53,937 nt of DNA, taken from positions 1 through 53,937 of the forward strand of contig CATNDJ010000004.1 of the NCBI GenBank assembly GCA_950097265.1, written 5' to 3'. The number at the start of each line of letters is the position of its first letter. Within the stretch, counting starts at the first letter, position 1. The notes under the pieces were generated by a model. That model did no database searches, was not told the DNA's origin, and saw only the letters and a list, made by a program, of their open reading frames with translations. Of this stretch, positions 34,707 through 43,909 are shown piece after piece. Source of the stretch: an uncultured Oscillibacter sp. Its GTDB lineage: Bacteria; Bacillota; Clostridia; Oscillospirales; Oscillospiraceae. A program made the position numbers and the translations under genes.

Positions 34707-36063
34707 GTCCGTCCTCCTCAATCTGTTTTTCTGTTCTCTCAATTTTCATAAACCGGCAGGGCTCCCCGCCCGGCCGCGCGAAGGCCGTATCCACGCCCAG
34801 CCGCCACACGGCGGCCAGCCGCCCTCCCACGTAAACCGCAGGCAGGCGGTCCCGCTCCGCCGGGGAAATCCGGCGGTCCAGGCACAGACGCTTGACGCTC
34901 CGGCTCCCCCGGCTCCCCGGCAGGGTCAGCCGTTCCCCGGCCGGGCAGGGACTCACGGTGACCGCCGGGCTCTCCCCCGGCCCGCCGGAGAAGGCGATTC
35001 CGTCTCCCTCCCCCGGCCCGTCCAGCAGGGTCAGGGTGTAGTCCCCCCACCGGAGGGGCCGCCCCGGGATCAATCGGACCTCCCTCAGGTCCCGGGGCCG
35101 GGTCTCCAGGATGAGCCGCCGGCGGTCATGCCGGGCCGTAACGCCGTGGGGCAGGGAAAGGCTTCCCCCGGGAGGCAAATCCAGGACGGCGTTCAGATGG
35201 ACCGCCCCGACATCCTTCCGTCCCACGCCCAGGAGGTCGAAGAGCCTCAGAAGCATCCGGGGCCGCACCGCCGCCGGGGCCTCCGTCAAAGCGTCCATGG
35301 AGAGGGCCGCCCGGCCCGCCCGGACCTCCGCGTGGGCCGTACGGGCGGCGGCGTCCGCCTCCAGGGAACGGTCCGCCTCCCGGAGCCGCTTAGCCGCGCC
35401 GCAGATGTGCTCCGCCGCCCGGGGGTTCAGCTCCTTCAGCAGGGGCATGACCCGAAGCCGCAGCAGGTTCCGGGCGGCGGCCTCCGGATCGGCGTTGGTC
35501 TTGTCCTCAATGTGGGGAATGCTCCATCGGGCGGCGTAAGCCTCCAGCTCCTTCCGGGTCACGTCCAGCAGCGGGCGGCAGAGCCCGTCCCGCTCCCAGT
35601 CCATGCCCGTCAGGCCCGCGAGGCCCGTCCCGCGAATCAGGTTCAGCAGGACGGTCTCGGCGTTGTCGTCGGCGTGATGGGCGGTGTAAAGGCGTTCGCA
35701 TCCCGCCTCCCCCGCCGCCCGGCGCAGGAACGCATAGCGCAGATTCCGGGCGGCCTCCTCCATGGACAGCCCCTCCCGTTTGGCGTATCCCGCCACGTCC
35801 TCCCGGCCGGTGCTCAGGGAAATCCCCCATTGGGCGCAAATCTCCCGGACGAAGGCCTCGTCCCGGTCCGCCGCTTCGCCCCTGAGCCGGTGGTTAAAGT
35901 GGGCGGCGAAAACCCGTCCGCCCCGCTCTTCGCACCACGCGCACAGCATGTGCAGGAGGCACATGGAGTCTAAACCCCCGGAGACGGCGCAGAGGACCGC
36001 CTCTCCCCGCCGGGGCAGGACGGTGTAAGGGGCCCGCTCCAAAAGCTCAGTCCTCGCCGTCAT
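34693..36063 (-). CDS. tilS: tRNA(Ile)-lysidine synthase
   Basis: TilS converts cytidine 34 of tRNA-Ile(CAU) to lysidine so that it reads AUA, an essential step. The 456 residues begin with the PP-loop AVSGGLDSMCLLHML (26-40), followed by HFNHRLRGEAADRDE and TAHHADDNAETVLLNLIRGTGLAGLTGM. The C-terminal part (about 230-456) has the TilS substrate-binding domains, here Arg-rich. The ATG overlaps dnaB by 17 bp with only a weak ribosome site, so its translation probably depends on dnaB. Confidence 0.95.
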   Translation of the reverse strand: MTARTELLERAPYTVLPRRGEAVLCAVSGGLDSMCLLHMLCAWCEERGGRVFAAHFNHRLRGEAADRDEAFVREICAQWGISLSTGREDVAGYAKREGLSMEEAARNLRYAFLRRAAGEAGCERLYTAHHADDNAETVLLNLIRGTGLAGLTGMDWERDGLCRPLLDVTRKELEAYAARWSIPHIEDKTNADPEAAARNLLRLRVMPLLKELNPRAAEHICGAAKRLREADRSLEADAAARTAHAEVRAGRAALSMDALTEAPAAVRPRMLLRLFDLLGVGRKDVGAVHLNAVLDLPPGGSLSLPHGVTARHDRRRLILETRPRDLREVRLIPGRPLRWGDYTLTLLDGPGEGDGIAFSGGPGESPAVTVSPCPAGERLTLPGSRGSRSVKRLCLDRRISPAERDRLPAVYVGGRLAAVWRLGVDTAFARPGGEPCRFMKIERTEKQIEEDGHDAQ

Positions 36064-37390
36064 AGCGCTTGTCCAGGGTGGAGAACTGGGTGTACTCCGG
36101 CATCCAGCGGAGCTCCACCTTGCCGGTTTCCCCGTGGCGGTTCTTGGCTACAATACATTCCGCAACATTGTGCTTTTCCGAATCCTCATTGTAATAATCG
36201 TCCCGGTACAAAAACAGCACGATGTCCGCGTCCTGCTCGATGGCGCCGGACTCCCGGAGGTCCGAGAGCATGGGGCGCTTGTCGTCCCGCTTCTCGTTGG
36301 CGCGGCTGAGCTGGCTCAGGCAGATCACCGGCACGTTCAGCTCCTTGGCCATGATTTTCAGCATCCGGGACATGTCGGAGACCACCTGCTGGCGGTTCTC
36401 CCCCCGGCTGCTCCCCCCGGCGGAGGTCATCAGCTGAAGGTAGTCCACCACCACCAGGGCCAAACCGTCCAGCCGGCGGCACTTGGCGTTCATGTCCGCC
36501 ACGGACAGCAGGGGGTTGTCGTCGATGCGCACGTCCAGCCGGTTCAGCACCGTGGCCGCCCCGGCGATTTTCTCCCAGTCCGTCTCCCGGAGGAGGCCGG
36601 TGCGCAGGCGGTTGTTCTCCACCAAAGCCTCGGAGCTGAGGAGCCGCATGGCCAGCTGCTCCCGGGACATCTCCAGGGAGAACACCGCCACGGTCTTCCC
36701 CCCCTTGGCCACGTTCAGCGCCACGTTCAGCGCCAGGGAGGTCTTGCCCATGCCCGGCCGGGCCGCCAAGAGAATCAGGTCCGACTTGTTCAGCCCCGTG
36801 ATCTTCTGGTCGATGGCGGACAGGCCCGTGGAGAGGCCCGGCAGGTGGTTCTCGTGCTCGCTCATCTCGCTGAGGCGGTCCAGCACGTCGGGGAGGACCT
36901 GGCGCAGGGGGACCATCTCCTGGGCGCTCTGGCCCCGGCGGATGGCGTAAATCTTCTGCTCCGAGGCCTCCAGAATCTCCGCCGCCTCCCCCATGCCCTC
37001 CTGGACCAGGGCGGTGATCTCCCCCGCCGCCTGGGCGACCAGCCGGAGCAGGGCCTTGTCCCGGACGATGGCCGCATACTCCATGACGTTGGCGCTGGTG
37101 GGGGTGATCTCCATCAGCTGGGCCAAGTAGGACCGGGTGTTGCCGTCGGTGAGCCCGGCCTTCTGCATCTCCTCAAAGACGGTGATGCCGTCGATGGGCC
37201 GGGCGTAAGAGAACATGGTGTAGATGGTCTCGAAAATCTCCCGGTTCTGCCGCAGGTAGAAATCCCCGGGCCGGAGCCGGTCCATCACGTACTTCACACA
37301 GTCCGGGTCGATGAGCATGGACCCCAGGACCGCCTGTTCCCCCTCCAGGCTGTGGGGCATCTGGCGCAGGAGCAGGTCTTCGTTTGCCAT
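36047..37390 (-). CDS. dnaB: Replicative DNA helicase DnaB (DnaC in Bacillus)
   Basis: The ring helicase that unwinds DNA at the replication fork. The 447 residues have the N-terminal DnaB domain (about 10-110: PHSLEGEQAVLGSMLIDPD), a linker, and a RecA-like ATPase with Walker A ARPGMGKTS (210-218), VVVDYLQLM Walker B and SQLSRANEKR. No intein. It is 37 bp after rplI, the usual order. Ribosome site GGGAGG. Confidence 0.97.
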   Translation of the reverse strand: MANEDLLLRQMPHSLEGEQAVLGSMLIDPDCVKYVMDRLRPGDFYLRQNREIFETIYTMFSYARPIDGITVFEEMQKAGLTDGNTRSYLAQLMEITPTSANVMEYAAIVRDKALLRLVAQAAGEITALVQEGMGEAAEILEASEQKIYAIRRGQSAQEMVPLRQVLPDVLDRLSEMSEHENHLPGLSTGLSAIDQKITGLNKSDLILLAARPGMGKTSLALNVALNVAKGGKTVAVFSLEMSREQLAMRLLSSEALVENNRLRTGLLRETDWEKIAGAATVLNRLDVRIDDNPLLSVADMNAKCRRLDGLALVVVDYLQLMTSAGGSSRGENRQQVVSDMSRMLKIMAKELNVPVICLSQLSRANEKRDDKRPMLSDLRESGAIEQDADIVLFLYRDDYYNEDSEKHNVAECIVAKNRHGETGKVELRWMPEYTQFSTLDKRYDGED

Positions 37391-37427
37391 GGCGAACCGC
37401 CTCCCTCAATGCTGCCCGGAGCGGGCG

Positions 37428-37877
37428 TTACTTTTCCTCGAATACGGATACGTAGACGGTGGCCGTCACCTCAAAGCCCAGCCGGGCCTTGACCTCGTAA
37501 TTTCCGAAGGCCTTGATGGGCTCTTCCAAAGCCAGCTTCTGCTTGGGAATGTCGATGCCGAACTGCTTCTGGAGCCCCTCGGAGATTTCCTTGGTGGTAA
37601 CGGCCCCGAAGAGCTTGCCCCCCGCCCCCGCCCGGGCGGTGAGCTTCACCATGCACTCCTTGAGCTTCTCGGCGGTCTCCTCCGCCAGGGCCTTCTGGCG
37701 GGCCTCCTCGGCCTTTTTGGCCTTCTCTTTCAGGTTCATGGTGTTGATGGCGTCCGCCGTGGCGGGCACGGCGATTTTCCGGGGCAGGAGGAAGTTCCGG
37801 GCGTAGCCCTCGGAGACCTCCACCATCTGGCCCTTCTTGCCCTGGCCCTTCACGTCCTGCTGTAAAATGACTTTCAT
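37428..37877 (-). CDS. rplI: 50S ribosomal protein L9
   Basis: The 149-residue L9 binds 23S rRNA and helps keep reading frame. The N-terminal domain MKVILQQDVKGQGKKGQMVEVSEGYARNFL, a long charged central helix (about 45-75) and the C-terminal domain (about 80-149) are all present. It lies between gdpP (38 bp) and dnaB (37 bp), a conserved Firmicute arrangement. Confidence 0.98.
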   Translation of the reverse strand: MKVILQQDVKGQGKKGQMVEVSEGYARNFLLPRKIAVPATADAINTMNLKEKAKKAEEARQKALAEETAEKLKECMVKLTARAGAGGKLFGAVTTKEISEGLQKQFGIDIPKQKLALEEPIKAFGNYEVKARLGFEVTATVYVSVFEEK

Positions 37878-37915
37878 ATGAAAAACTTCCTTTCTATCCT
37901 CAGACCAATGGTCCG

Positions 37916-39910
37916 TTATTTCTCAAAGTAAGCGTCGATGGCCTGGGTCAGCTTCTCCCGCACGTCCAGAATGTCCCCGTTCTCGATGCGCCCCCCGGCG
38001 GTGGCGGAGTTGCCGCCGCCTCCCAGGGCCTCCAGGATGACCTGGACGTTGATTTCTCCCAGGGACCGGCCGCTCATCTGCACCGCCGTCCCGCTGCGGT
38101 AGACCACGAAGGAGGCCTTGACCCCCTTCAGGGTCAAAAGCTCGTCCGCCGCCTGGGCGGCGGCCACCCGGTCCACGCCGTCCTGGCCCACCACGGCCAG
38201 GGCCACGTCGGGCCGGTACAGCTCCGCCTGGCGGATCACGTCGTACTTGGACACCATGCCCTTCAAATCCCCCTGGAAGAGGCGCTGCACGTCCGCCGTG
38301 TCGGCCCCCGCCCGGCGGAGGAAGGCCGCCGCCTCGAAGGTCCGGCCTCCCGTGCGGAGGGTGAAGTGCTTCGTGTCCAGCACGATGCCCGCAAGCAGGG
38401 CCTCCGCCTCCTCCCGCAGGAGGCCGGCGGGCTCGACGAGGTACTGCAGCAGCTCCGTCACCAGCTCCGAGGCGGAGGAGGCGTAGGGCTCGTGGAAGCT
38501 GAAGGCGGCGTTTTCGATATAGCTGGCGGCCCGGCGGTGGTGGTCGATGACCGCCACGCGGCTGCTGGACTCCAGAATCTGGGAGCTTTCCACCAGGTCC
38601 GGCCGGTTGGTATCCACCACCACCAGCAGCGTCCCCGGACGCATTTTCACGAAGGCCTCCGCCGGGTTCACAAACACGTCCTCATACTCCGGCAGCGCCC
38701 GCAGCATGGCCAGCACGGACTGGGCGGCGTTCTTCTCCTGGTCGATGACGATCTGGGCCCTCCGGCCCAGCTTCCGGGCGGCGCAGCACACGCCCACGGC
38801 GGCCCCCACCGCGTCCATGTCGGCGAAGCTGTGGCCCATAACGTAGATATCCTGGGAGTCCGCCAGCAGCTCTCCCAGGGCGTTGGCCATGACCCGGGAC
38901 TTGACCTTGGTGCGCTTCTCCGTGGTCTTGGCCCGGCCGCCGTAGAAGGCGAAGTCCGTCTTTCCCCGGACCACCGCCTGGTCTCCGCCCCGGCTCAGGG
39001 CCATCTCCAGGGAGAGGGCGGCGTTTTTGTACAGGGCGGGGATGCCGCTCACCTCCCGGCCCAGGCCGATGGAGAGGGTGGGGTGCCCCCCCTCGCCCAC
39101 CTTGATGTCCCGCATGGCGTCCAGGACGGAGAATTTCTCCTCCACAAAGTGGTTATAGTACCGCTCCTCGAAGAGGAAGAGGTAGTGGTCCCGCTCCGTC
39201 TTGATGAGCAGGCCGTTGCCCACGGCGGCCCAGCTGCTCAGCTTTTCGTCGATCTGGGCCAGGACGGCGCTCCGCTGGGTGTCCGCGCAGGCGTTCATCA
39301 TATCCTCGTAGTTGTCCACCATGACGATGCCCACCACCAGCCGGGTGGCGTCGAAGTCGTCCCGGAGGCGGTCCATCTCCGTGGTGTCCACCCAATAGGT
39401 GGTGGCCACCAGGTTTTGTTCCCCGCTGCGGCCCTTGGCCCGGACCAGGCTGCCGTAAACCCGGAAGCGGCGGTTGTTCATGCAGACCCGTTCGGGGCAC
39501 TCCTGCCGTCCCTCCAGCAGCCACTGGACGGGAAATTCCGGCGCGGCATCCTCCACCTTCATCTCGAAGAGGTGCTCCCGGACCCCGGCCAGCTGCTGGA
39601 AGTTCTCGTTGCTCCAGATGACCTCCCCCGTGTCGGGGCGGAAGACCATAATGGGCAGCGGGGAGTTGATGAGGGTGGATTTGCTGGCCGTGTCTACGTT
39701 TCCCGTCACGTTGTCGATATACTGCAAGACGCTCTGGCGGCGCTTTTTGCTGCTGCGGACGAAGTAGGCGTACAGCGCCACGGTGGCCACGCCCTCCGCC
39801 AGGGCCAGGGGCGGGCTGACGGTGACGGCGGCCAGGGTGAAGGCCAGGAGGCAGAGGAAGTAAAACTGTAAATTGGGCTCCAGCAGGCGGGAGAGTTTCT
39901 TATTGTTCAT
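37916..39910 (-). CDS. gdpP: Cyclic-di-AMP phosphodiesterase GdpP
   Basis: GdpP hydrolyses c-di-AMP, a messenger controlling potassium and cell-wall stress. The 664 residues show two membrane segments (about 14-50), a PAS-like domain (about 80-180), a degenerate GGDEF domain (about 190-320), and DHH-DHHA1 domains (about 350-660). Catalytic metal motifs GHSFADMDAVG (His360, Asp364, Asp366), VDTNRPD and VIDHHRR (Asp456-His458) are intact. In the DHHA1 motif, commonly GGGGH, the sequence reads GGGGN (Asn634). First gene of the gdpP-rplI-dnaB-tilS-hpt-ftsH series, with a good promoter at 39964-39992. Confidence 0.94.
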   Translation of the reverse strand: MNNKKLSRLLEPNLQFYFLCLLAFTLAAVTVSPPLALAEGVATVALYAYFVRSSKKRRQSVLQYIDNVTGNVDTASKSTLINSPLPIMVFRPDTGEVIWSNENFQQLAGVREHLFEMKVEDAAPEFPVQWLLEGRQECPERVCMNNRRFRVYGSLVRAKGRSGEQNLVATTYWVDTTEMDRLRDDFDATRLVVGIVMVDNYEDMMNACADTQRSAVLAQIDEKLSSWAAVGNGLLIKTERDHYLFLFEERYYNHFVEEKFSVLDAMRDIKVGEGGHPTLSIGLGREVSGIPALYKNAALSLEMALSRGGDQAVVRGKTDFAFYGGRAKTTEKRTKVKSRVMANALGELLADSQDIYVMGHSFADMDAVGAAVGVCCAARKLGRRAQIVIDQEKNAAQSVLAMLRALPEYEDVFVNPAEAFVKMRPGTLLVVVDTNRPDLVESSQILESSSRVAVIDHHRRAASYIENAAFSFHEPYASSASELVTELLQYLVEPAGLLREEAEALLAGIVLDTKHFTLRTGGRTFEAAAFLRRAGADTADVQRLFQGDLKGMVSKYDVIRQAELYRPDVALAVVGQDGVDRVAAAQAADELLTLKGVKASFVVYRSGTAVQMSGRSLGEINVQVILEALGGGGNSATAGGRIENGDILDVREKLTQAIDAYFEK

Positions 39911-39963
39911 GGCGCGCTCCTTGATTCCTTGATGAAGAAGTAAGCATACCGATGGATTTTATT

Positions 39964-39992
39964 AGTATAGCAGTTTCGCGCAGAAAACACAA
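39964..39992 (-). promoter_or_regulatory. Promoter of the gdpP operon
   Basis: Leftward: TTGTGT, 17 bp, then TATACT preceded by TGC. Divergent from the ylxM-ffh promoter 26 bp away. Confidence 0.7.
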
Positions 39993-40017
39993 GTGTTGGG
40001 GCCGGGCAATTTTCCCC

Positions 40018-40046
40018 TTGACATTTCCCCGTTTTTCCTGTAAACT
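40018..40046 (+). promoter_or_regulatory. Promoter of the ylxM-ffh operon
   Basis: TTGACA (40018-40023), 17 bp, TAAACT (40041-40046); leader about 50 nt. Confidence 0.7.
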
Positions 40047-40102
40047 AAGCACCGTTGTAAAGCGGCATGGCTTTACACGGCGGAAAGGGGGCGTTTCCCG
40101 TG

Positions 40103-40468
40103 ATGAAGAATCAGACCTATCGCATGACGATGCTCTACGATTTTTACGGGGAGCTCCTCACCGAGCGGCAGAAGGAGTTCTTCGACCTCTACTACAACGA
40201 GGACCTCTCCCTGGCCGAAATCGCCGAAAACGCGGGCATCTCCCGCCAGGGCGTCCGGGACGTCATCGTCCGGGCCGAGGCCGCCATGCAGGAGGTGGAG
40301 GACAAGACCGGCATCATCAAGCGCTTCCTGACCCGGGGCGCCCACGTGGACGCCATCGCCGCCGCCGCCGAGGAGATATCGACTTTGAATTACCGCTATT
40401 ACGAGGACCGGCGATTGACGGAGCTGGCGGATACCATCCGCCGGGAAGCCGCCGCCTTAAAGGAATGA
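40103..40468 (+). CDS. ylxM: YlxM-family putative SRP regulator
   Basis: A 121-residue UPF0122 protein. It is a compact helix-turn-helix protein: MTMLYDFYGELLTERQKEFFDLYYNEDLSLAEIAE then NAGISRQGVRDVIVRAEAAMQ, like sigma-factor region 4. YlxM is co-encoded with Ffh throughout Firmicutes and is thought to modulate the signal recognition particle. ATG 40103 has GGAAAGGGGG upstream; ffh begins 4 bp after its stop. Confidence 0.93.
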   Translation: MKNQTYRMTMLYDFYGELLTERQKEFFDLYYNEDLSLAEIAENAGISRQGVRDVIVRAEAAMQEVEDKTGIIKRFLTRGAHVDAIAAAAEEISTLNYRYYEDRRLTELADTIRREAAALKE

Positions 40469-40472
40469 GCTT

Positions 40473-41858
40473 ATGGCATTTGAAGGATTGACCGAAAAAC
40501 TGAACGCCGCCTTTAAGCGCCTCCGGGGCAAGGGCCGCCTGACGGAAAACGACGTCCGGGAGGCCATGCGGGAGGTCCGCCTGGCCCTTCTGGAAGCCGA
40601 CGTGAGCTACAAGGTGGTCAAGGACTTTGTGGCCTCCGTTACCGAGCGGGCCGTGGGCTCCGACGTGCTGGACAGCCTCACCCCCGCCCAGCAGGTGGTA
40701 AAGATCGTCAACGAGGAGCTCACCGCCCTCATGGGAGGGGCCAACGCCAAAATCGCCATGGCCAGCTCCGGCCCCACCGTCGTCATGATGGTGGGCCTCC
40801 AGGGCGCGGGCAAGACCACCACCACCGCCAAGCTGGGCGGCCTCATGCGCCGGCAGTACCAGAAGCGGCCTTTGCTTGCCGCCTGCGACGTGTACCGCCC
40901 CGCCGCCATTGAGCAGTTAAAGGTCGTGGGCGGCCAGATGGACCTCCCGGTCTTCGAGGAGGGCCAGGGGGACCCGGTGCAGATTGCCGGGAACGCCATC
41001 CGCCACGCCCGGGACCACGGAAACGACATGGTCTTCCTGGACACCGCCGGGCGGCTCCACGTGGACGAGAATCTGATGGACGAGCTGAAGCGGATGAAAG
41101 CCGCCGTCCATCCCAACGAGATTTTACTGGTGGTCGACGCCATGACGGGCCAGGACGCGGTGAACGCCGCCTCCGCCTTTGACGAGGCCCTGGGCATCGA
41201 CGGCGTCATCCTCACCAAGCTGGACGGCGACGCCCGGGGCGGCGCGGCCCTGTCCATCCGGGCGGCCACGGGGAAGCCCATCAAGTTCGCGGGCACCGGG
41301 GAAAAGCTGGACATGATCGAGCCTTTCCACCCGGACCGCATGGCCTCCCGCATCTTAGGCATGGGCGACATGCTCTCCTTCATCGAGAAGGCGGAGCAGG
41401 CCTACGACGAAAAGCAGGCCGCCAAAATCGAGGAGAAGCTGCGGAAAAACCGCTTCACCCTCCAGGACTACTATGACCAGCTCCAGCAGCTGAAAAATAT
41501 GGGCGACCTGAGCCAGCTCCTGGGCATGATGCCCGGGAACTTAGGCAAGCAGATGCAGGGCGCGTCCATTGACGAGAAGGCCATGGCCCGGACCGAGGCC
41601 ATCATCCTCTCCATGACCCCCCTGGAACGGGAGAACCCCCAGGTGCTGAACGCCAGCCGGAAAAAGCGCATCGCCGCGGGCTGCGGCCTGGAGGTGGTGG
41701 ACGTGAACCGCCTGCTGAAGCAGTTCGACATGATGCGGGAGCTCACAAAGCAGCTGTCCAAGGGCGGGCGGATGCCCGGCCTTGGGGCCCTGGGCGGCAT
41801 GGGAGGAAAGGCCCCCTCCCGTCTCCACGGCTTCGGCCGGAAAAAGCGATTCCGTTAA
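40473..41858 (+). CDS. ffh: Signal recognition particle protein Ffh (SRP54)
   Basis: Ffh binds SRP RNA and signal sequences of nascent membrane proteins and docks with FtsY. The 461 residues have the N domain, the G domain with GLQGAGKTT (108-116), DTAGRLHVDE and TKLDGDARGGAALS, and the methionine-rich M domain (about 300-461). The end, GGMGGKAPSRLHGFGRKKRFR-like, is Gly/Lys/Arg-rich. Length typical. Confidence 0.98.
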   Translation: MAFEGLTEKLNAAFKRLRGKGRLTENDVREAMREVRLALLEADVSYKVVKDFVASVTERAVGSDVLDSLTPAQQVVKIVNEELTALMGGANAKIAMASSGPTVVMMVGLQGAGKTTTTAKLGGLMRRQYQKRPLLAACDVYRPAAIEQLKVVGGQMDLPVFEEGQGDPVQIAGNAIRHARDHGNDMVFLDTAGRLHVDENLMDELKRMKAAVHPNEILLVVDAMTGQDAVNAASAFDEALGIDGVILTKLDGDARGGAALSIRAATGKPIKFAGTGEKLDMIEPFHPDRMASRILGMGDMLSFIEKAEQAYDEKQAAKIEEKLRKNRFTLQDYYDQLQQLKNMGDLSQLLGMMPGNLGKQMQGASIDEKAMARTEAIILSMTPLERENPQVLNASRKKRIAAGCGLEVVDVNRLLKQFDMMRELTKQLSKGGRMPGLGALGGMGGKAPSRLHGFGRKKRFR

Positions 41859-41942
41859 GCTATAAGTGCGAAGCATTTCCATTTATAAAATGCAGCATTT
41901 ATAATAAATCAATTCATTTTGAAAACTTTTGGAGGTAACAAC

Positions 41943-42182
41943 ATGGTCAAAATCAGACTGCGCCGCATGGGCGCGAAGAAGGCTCCCTTCTACCGGGTCG
42001 TGGTGGCGGACTCCCGCTTCCCCCGTGACGGCCGCTTCATCGAGGAGATCGGTACGTACAACCCCTGCGTCTCCCCCGCCGAGATCAAGATTGACGCGGA
42101 GCGGGCCCAGGCCTGGATCAAGTCCGGCGCCCAGCCCACCGACACCGTCCGGGCTCTGCTGAAAAAAGTGGACGTCCTCTGA
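41943..42182 (+). CDS. rpsP: 30S ribosomal protein S16
   Basis: The 79-residue S16 starts [20 protein letters not shown] and is of normal length. ATG 41943 follows TTTGGAGG. The 84-bp AT-rich gap after ffh has a possible extra promoter (TATAAT at 41900-41905) and a GCATTT/AAATGC inverted repeat. Confidence 0.98.
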   Translation: MVKIRLRRMGAKKAPFYRVVVADSRFPRDGRFIEEIGTYNPCVSPAEIKIDAERAQAWIKSGAQPTDTVRALLKKVDVL

Positions 42183-42197
42183 TCTGGAGGACAGCGC

Positions 42198-42431
42198 ATG
42201 AAGGACTTGCTGCTCTATATCGCCCGGAACCTGGTGGACGACCCGGACGCGGTCACCGTGACGGAAACCGCCTCCGGCGATCAGGAGCTGACCCTTGAGC
42301 TGCGCGTCGCCCCCGACGACATGGGCAAAGTCATCGGGCGGCAGGGGCGCATCGCCAAGGAAATCCGCACCGTGGTCCGCTCCCGCGCCCAGCGGGAGGG
42401 GCTCAAGGTATCCGTCGATATCATGGACTGA
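42198..42431 (+). CDS. khpA: KH-domain RNA-binding protein KhpA
   Basis: The 77-residue protein is a single KH domain with the GKVIGRQGRIAKEIR loop (43-57). KhpA, with KhpB, binds many RNAs and affects cell growth and division. It lies 15 bp after rpsP. The genes that usually follow (rimM, trmD, rplS) are absent; a terminator ends the unit here. Confidence 0.95.
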   Translation: MKDLLLYIARNLVDDPDAVTVTETASGDQELTLELRVAPDDMGKVIGRQGRIAKEIRTVVRSRAQREGLKVSVDIMD

Positions 42432-42432
42432 A

Positions 42433-42466
42433 AAAGACCGGCGTGGGGAATCCCACGCCGGTCTTT
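42433..42466. terminator. Bidirectional terminator between khpA and the flavodiiron gene
   Basis: A perfect 15-bp stem (42433-42447 with 42452-42466), 4-nt loop, A-rich before and T-rich after. Confidence 0.92.
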
Positions 42467-42477
42467 CCTTGTTCTGT

Positions 42478-43683
42478 TCAAGCCAGGATATCCGCCGCCA
42501 AAGCGTCCGCCAGGGCCTCCAGCCCTTCCCGCTGGGCCTCCTTCACGGAGGACTTCAGGCTGACGGTCCCTTCCAGGACGGTCATGTCCTTCATGGTCCC
42601 CAGCAGCTCCGCCATCTGCTTCCCCGCCACGGGGGCCCAGGTGCCGTTCTCTATCAGGCCCACCGTGCGGCTTCGCAGCCCGTGGGATTTCAAATCCCGG
42701 ATGAAGTTGTCCATGGGGGTGTAAATCTCCCCGTTGTACGTGGCGGAGGCGAACACCAGGTGGCTGCACCGGAAAGCCTCGGCCACCAGGTCGGACACGT
42801 GGGTGTGGGACACGTCGTAGAGCTTCACGTCCCGCACGCCCTTGTCCGCCAGCCGGGCCGCCAGCAGCTCGGCGGCGTTCTCCGTGTGGCCGTAGATGGA
42901 CCCGCAGAAGACGGCGGCGGTCTTGTCCTCCGGGGTATAGCTGCTCCACCGCTGGTACTTCTCCACAAACCACCCGATGTTCTCCCGCCAGATGGGGCCG
43001 TGGAGGGGGCAGAGGTATTGGATATCCAGCCCCGCCGCCTTTTTCAGCAAGGTCTGGACCTGGGCGCCGTACTTGCCCACGATGTTGGTGTAGTACCGCC
43101 GGGCGTCGGGGAGCCACTCGGCCTCGAAGTTCACCTGATCGGCGAAAATGTTCCCGTTCAGCGCGCCGAAGGTACCGAAAGCGTCGGCGGAGAAGAGAAC
43201 CTTTTCCGTGGTATCATAGGTCACCATGACCTCCGGCCAGTGGACCATGGGGGCCATGACGAAGGTCAGGGCGTGCCGCCCGGTGGAAAGGGTATCCCCC
43301 TCCTTTATGGTGTCGCAGCGGTCCGTGACGTCCGCGTCAAAAAACTGGCCGATCATGGAGATGGCCTTGGCGCTGGCCACTATCCGGGCCTCCGGGTGGG
43401 TGCGGAGCACCGCGCCCAGGGTGGAGCAGTGGTCCGGCTCCATATGGTTGACGATGACGTAGTCCAGAGGGCGGCCCTCCAGGGCGTGCTCCAGGTTCTC
43501 GTAGAAATGCGCGCCCACGGCGCTGTCCGCCGTGTCCAGCAGGACGGTTTTCTCGTCCCGCAGCAGATAGGCGTTGTAGCTCACGCCCCGGGGCACGGGA
43601 AACACGTTCTCAAACAGGCTGAGCCGCCGGTCGGACCCGCCGATGAGCAGGACGTCGGGTGTGATATTACGTACGTTGTGCAT
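42478..43683 (-). CDS. Flavodiiron protein (A-type flavoprotein)
   Basis: A cytosolic enzyme that reduces O2 (or NO) to water (or N2O), protecting anaerobes. The 401 residues are a metallo-beta-lactamase-like diiron domain (about 1-250; NHMEPDH giving His80, Glu82, Asp84, His85; HWPEV; FSADAFG; LCPLHGP) followed by a flavodoxin domain (about 255-400; CGSIYGHTENAAE binds FMN). No rubredoxin domain is attached, so a separate electron donor is needed. Ribosome site AAGGAG. Single gene, divergent from the nucleoside kinase. Confidence 0.95.
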   Translation of the reverse strand: MHNVRNITPDVLLIGGSDRRLSLFENVFPVPRGVSYNAYLLRDEKTVLLDTADSAVGAHFYENLEHALEGRPLDYVIVNHMEPDHCSTLGAVLRTHPEARIVASAKAISMIGQFFDADVTDRCDTIKEGDTLSTGRHALTFVMAPMVHWPEVMVTYDTTEKVLFSADAFGTFGALNGNIFADQVNFEAEWLPDARRYYTNIVGKYGAQVQTLLKKAAGLDIQYLCPLHGPIWRENIGWFVEKYQRWSSYTPEDKTAAVFCGSIYGHTENAAELLAARLADKGVRDVKLYDVSHTHVSDLVAEAFRCSHLVFASATYNGEIYTPMDNFIRDLKSHGLRSRTVGLIENGTWAPVAGKQMAELLGTMKDMTVLEGTVSLKSSVKEAQREGLEALADALAADILA

Positions 43684-43810
43684 GACGCTCGTTCTCCTTT
43701 GCAGATTATCGTTTTTGCAAGGTTAATCTACCCCAATTTCCCCGGTTTGTCAAGGGTCCGGCGGGGAGAAGGGGAAGGAAAATCGGGGTCCCCTCCGGCT
43801 GGAATCCTCC

Positions 43811-43839
43811 TTGTATTTTTTTGAAAAATATTGTATGAT
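43811..43839 (+). promoter_or_regulatory. Promoter of the nucleoside kinase gene
   Basis: TTGTAT (43811-43816), 17 bp, TATGAT (43834-43839). Confidence 0.65.
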
Positions 43840-43909
43840 GGGGAAAAGGCCCGGGACGCCCGGCAGCCCGCCTTTCCGGCGGGACAAGATCTATGAAGGA
43901 GGCCATTCT

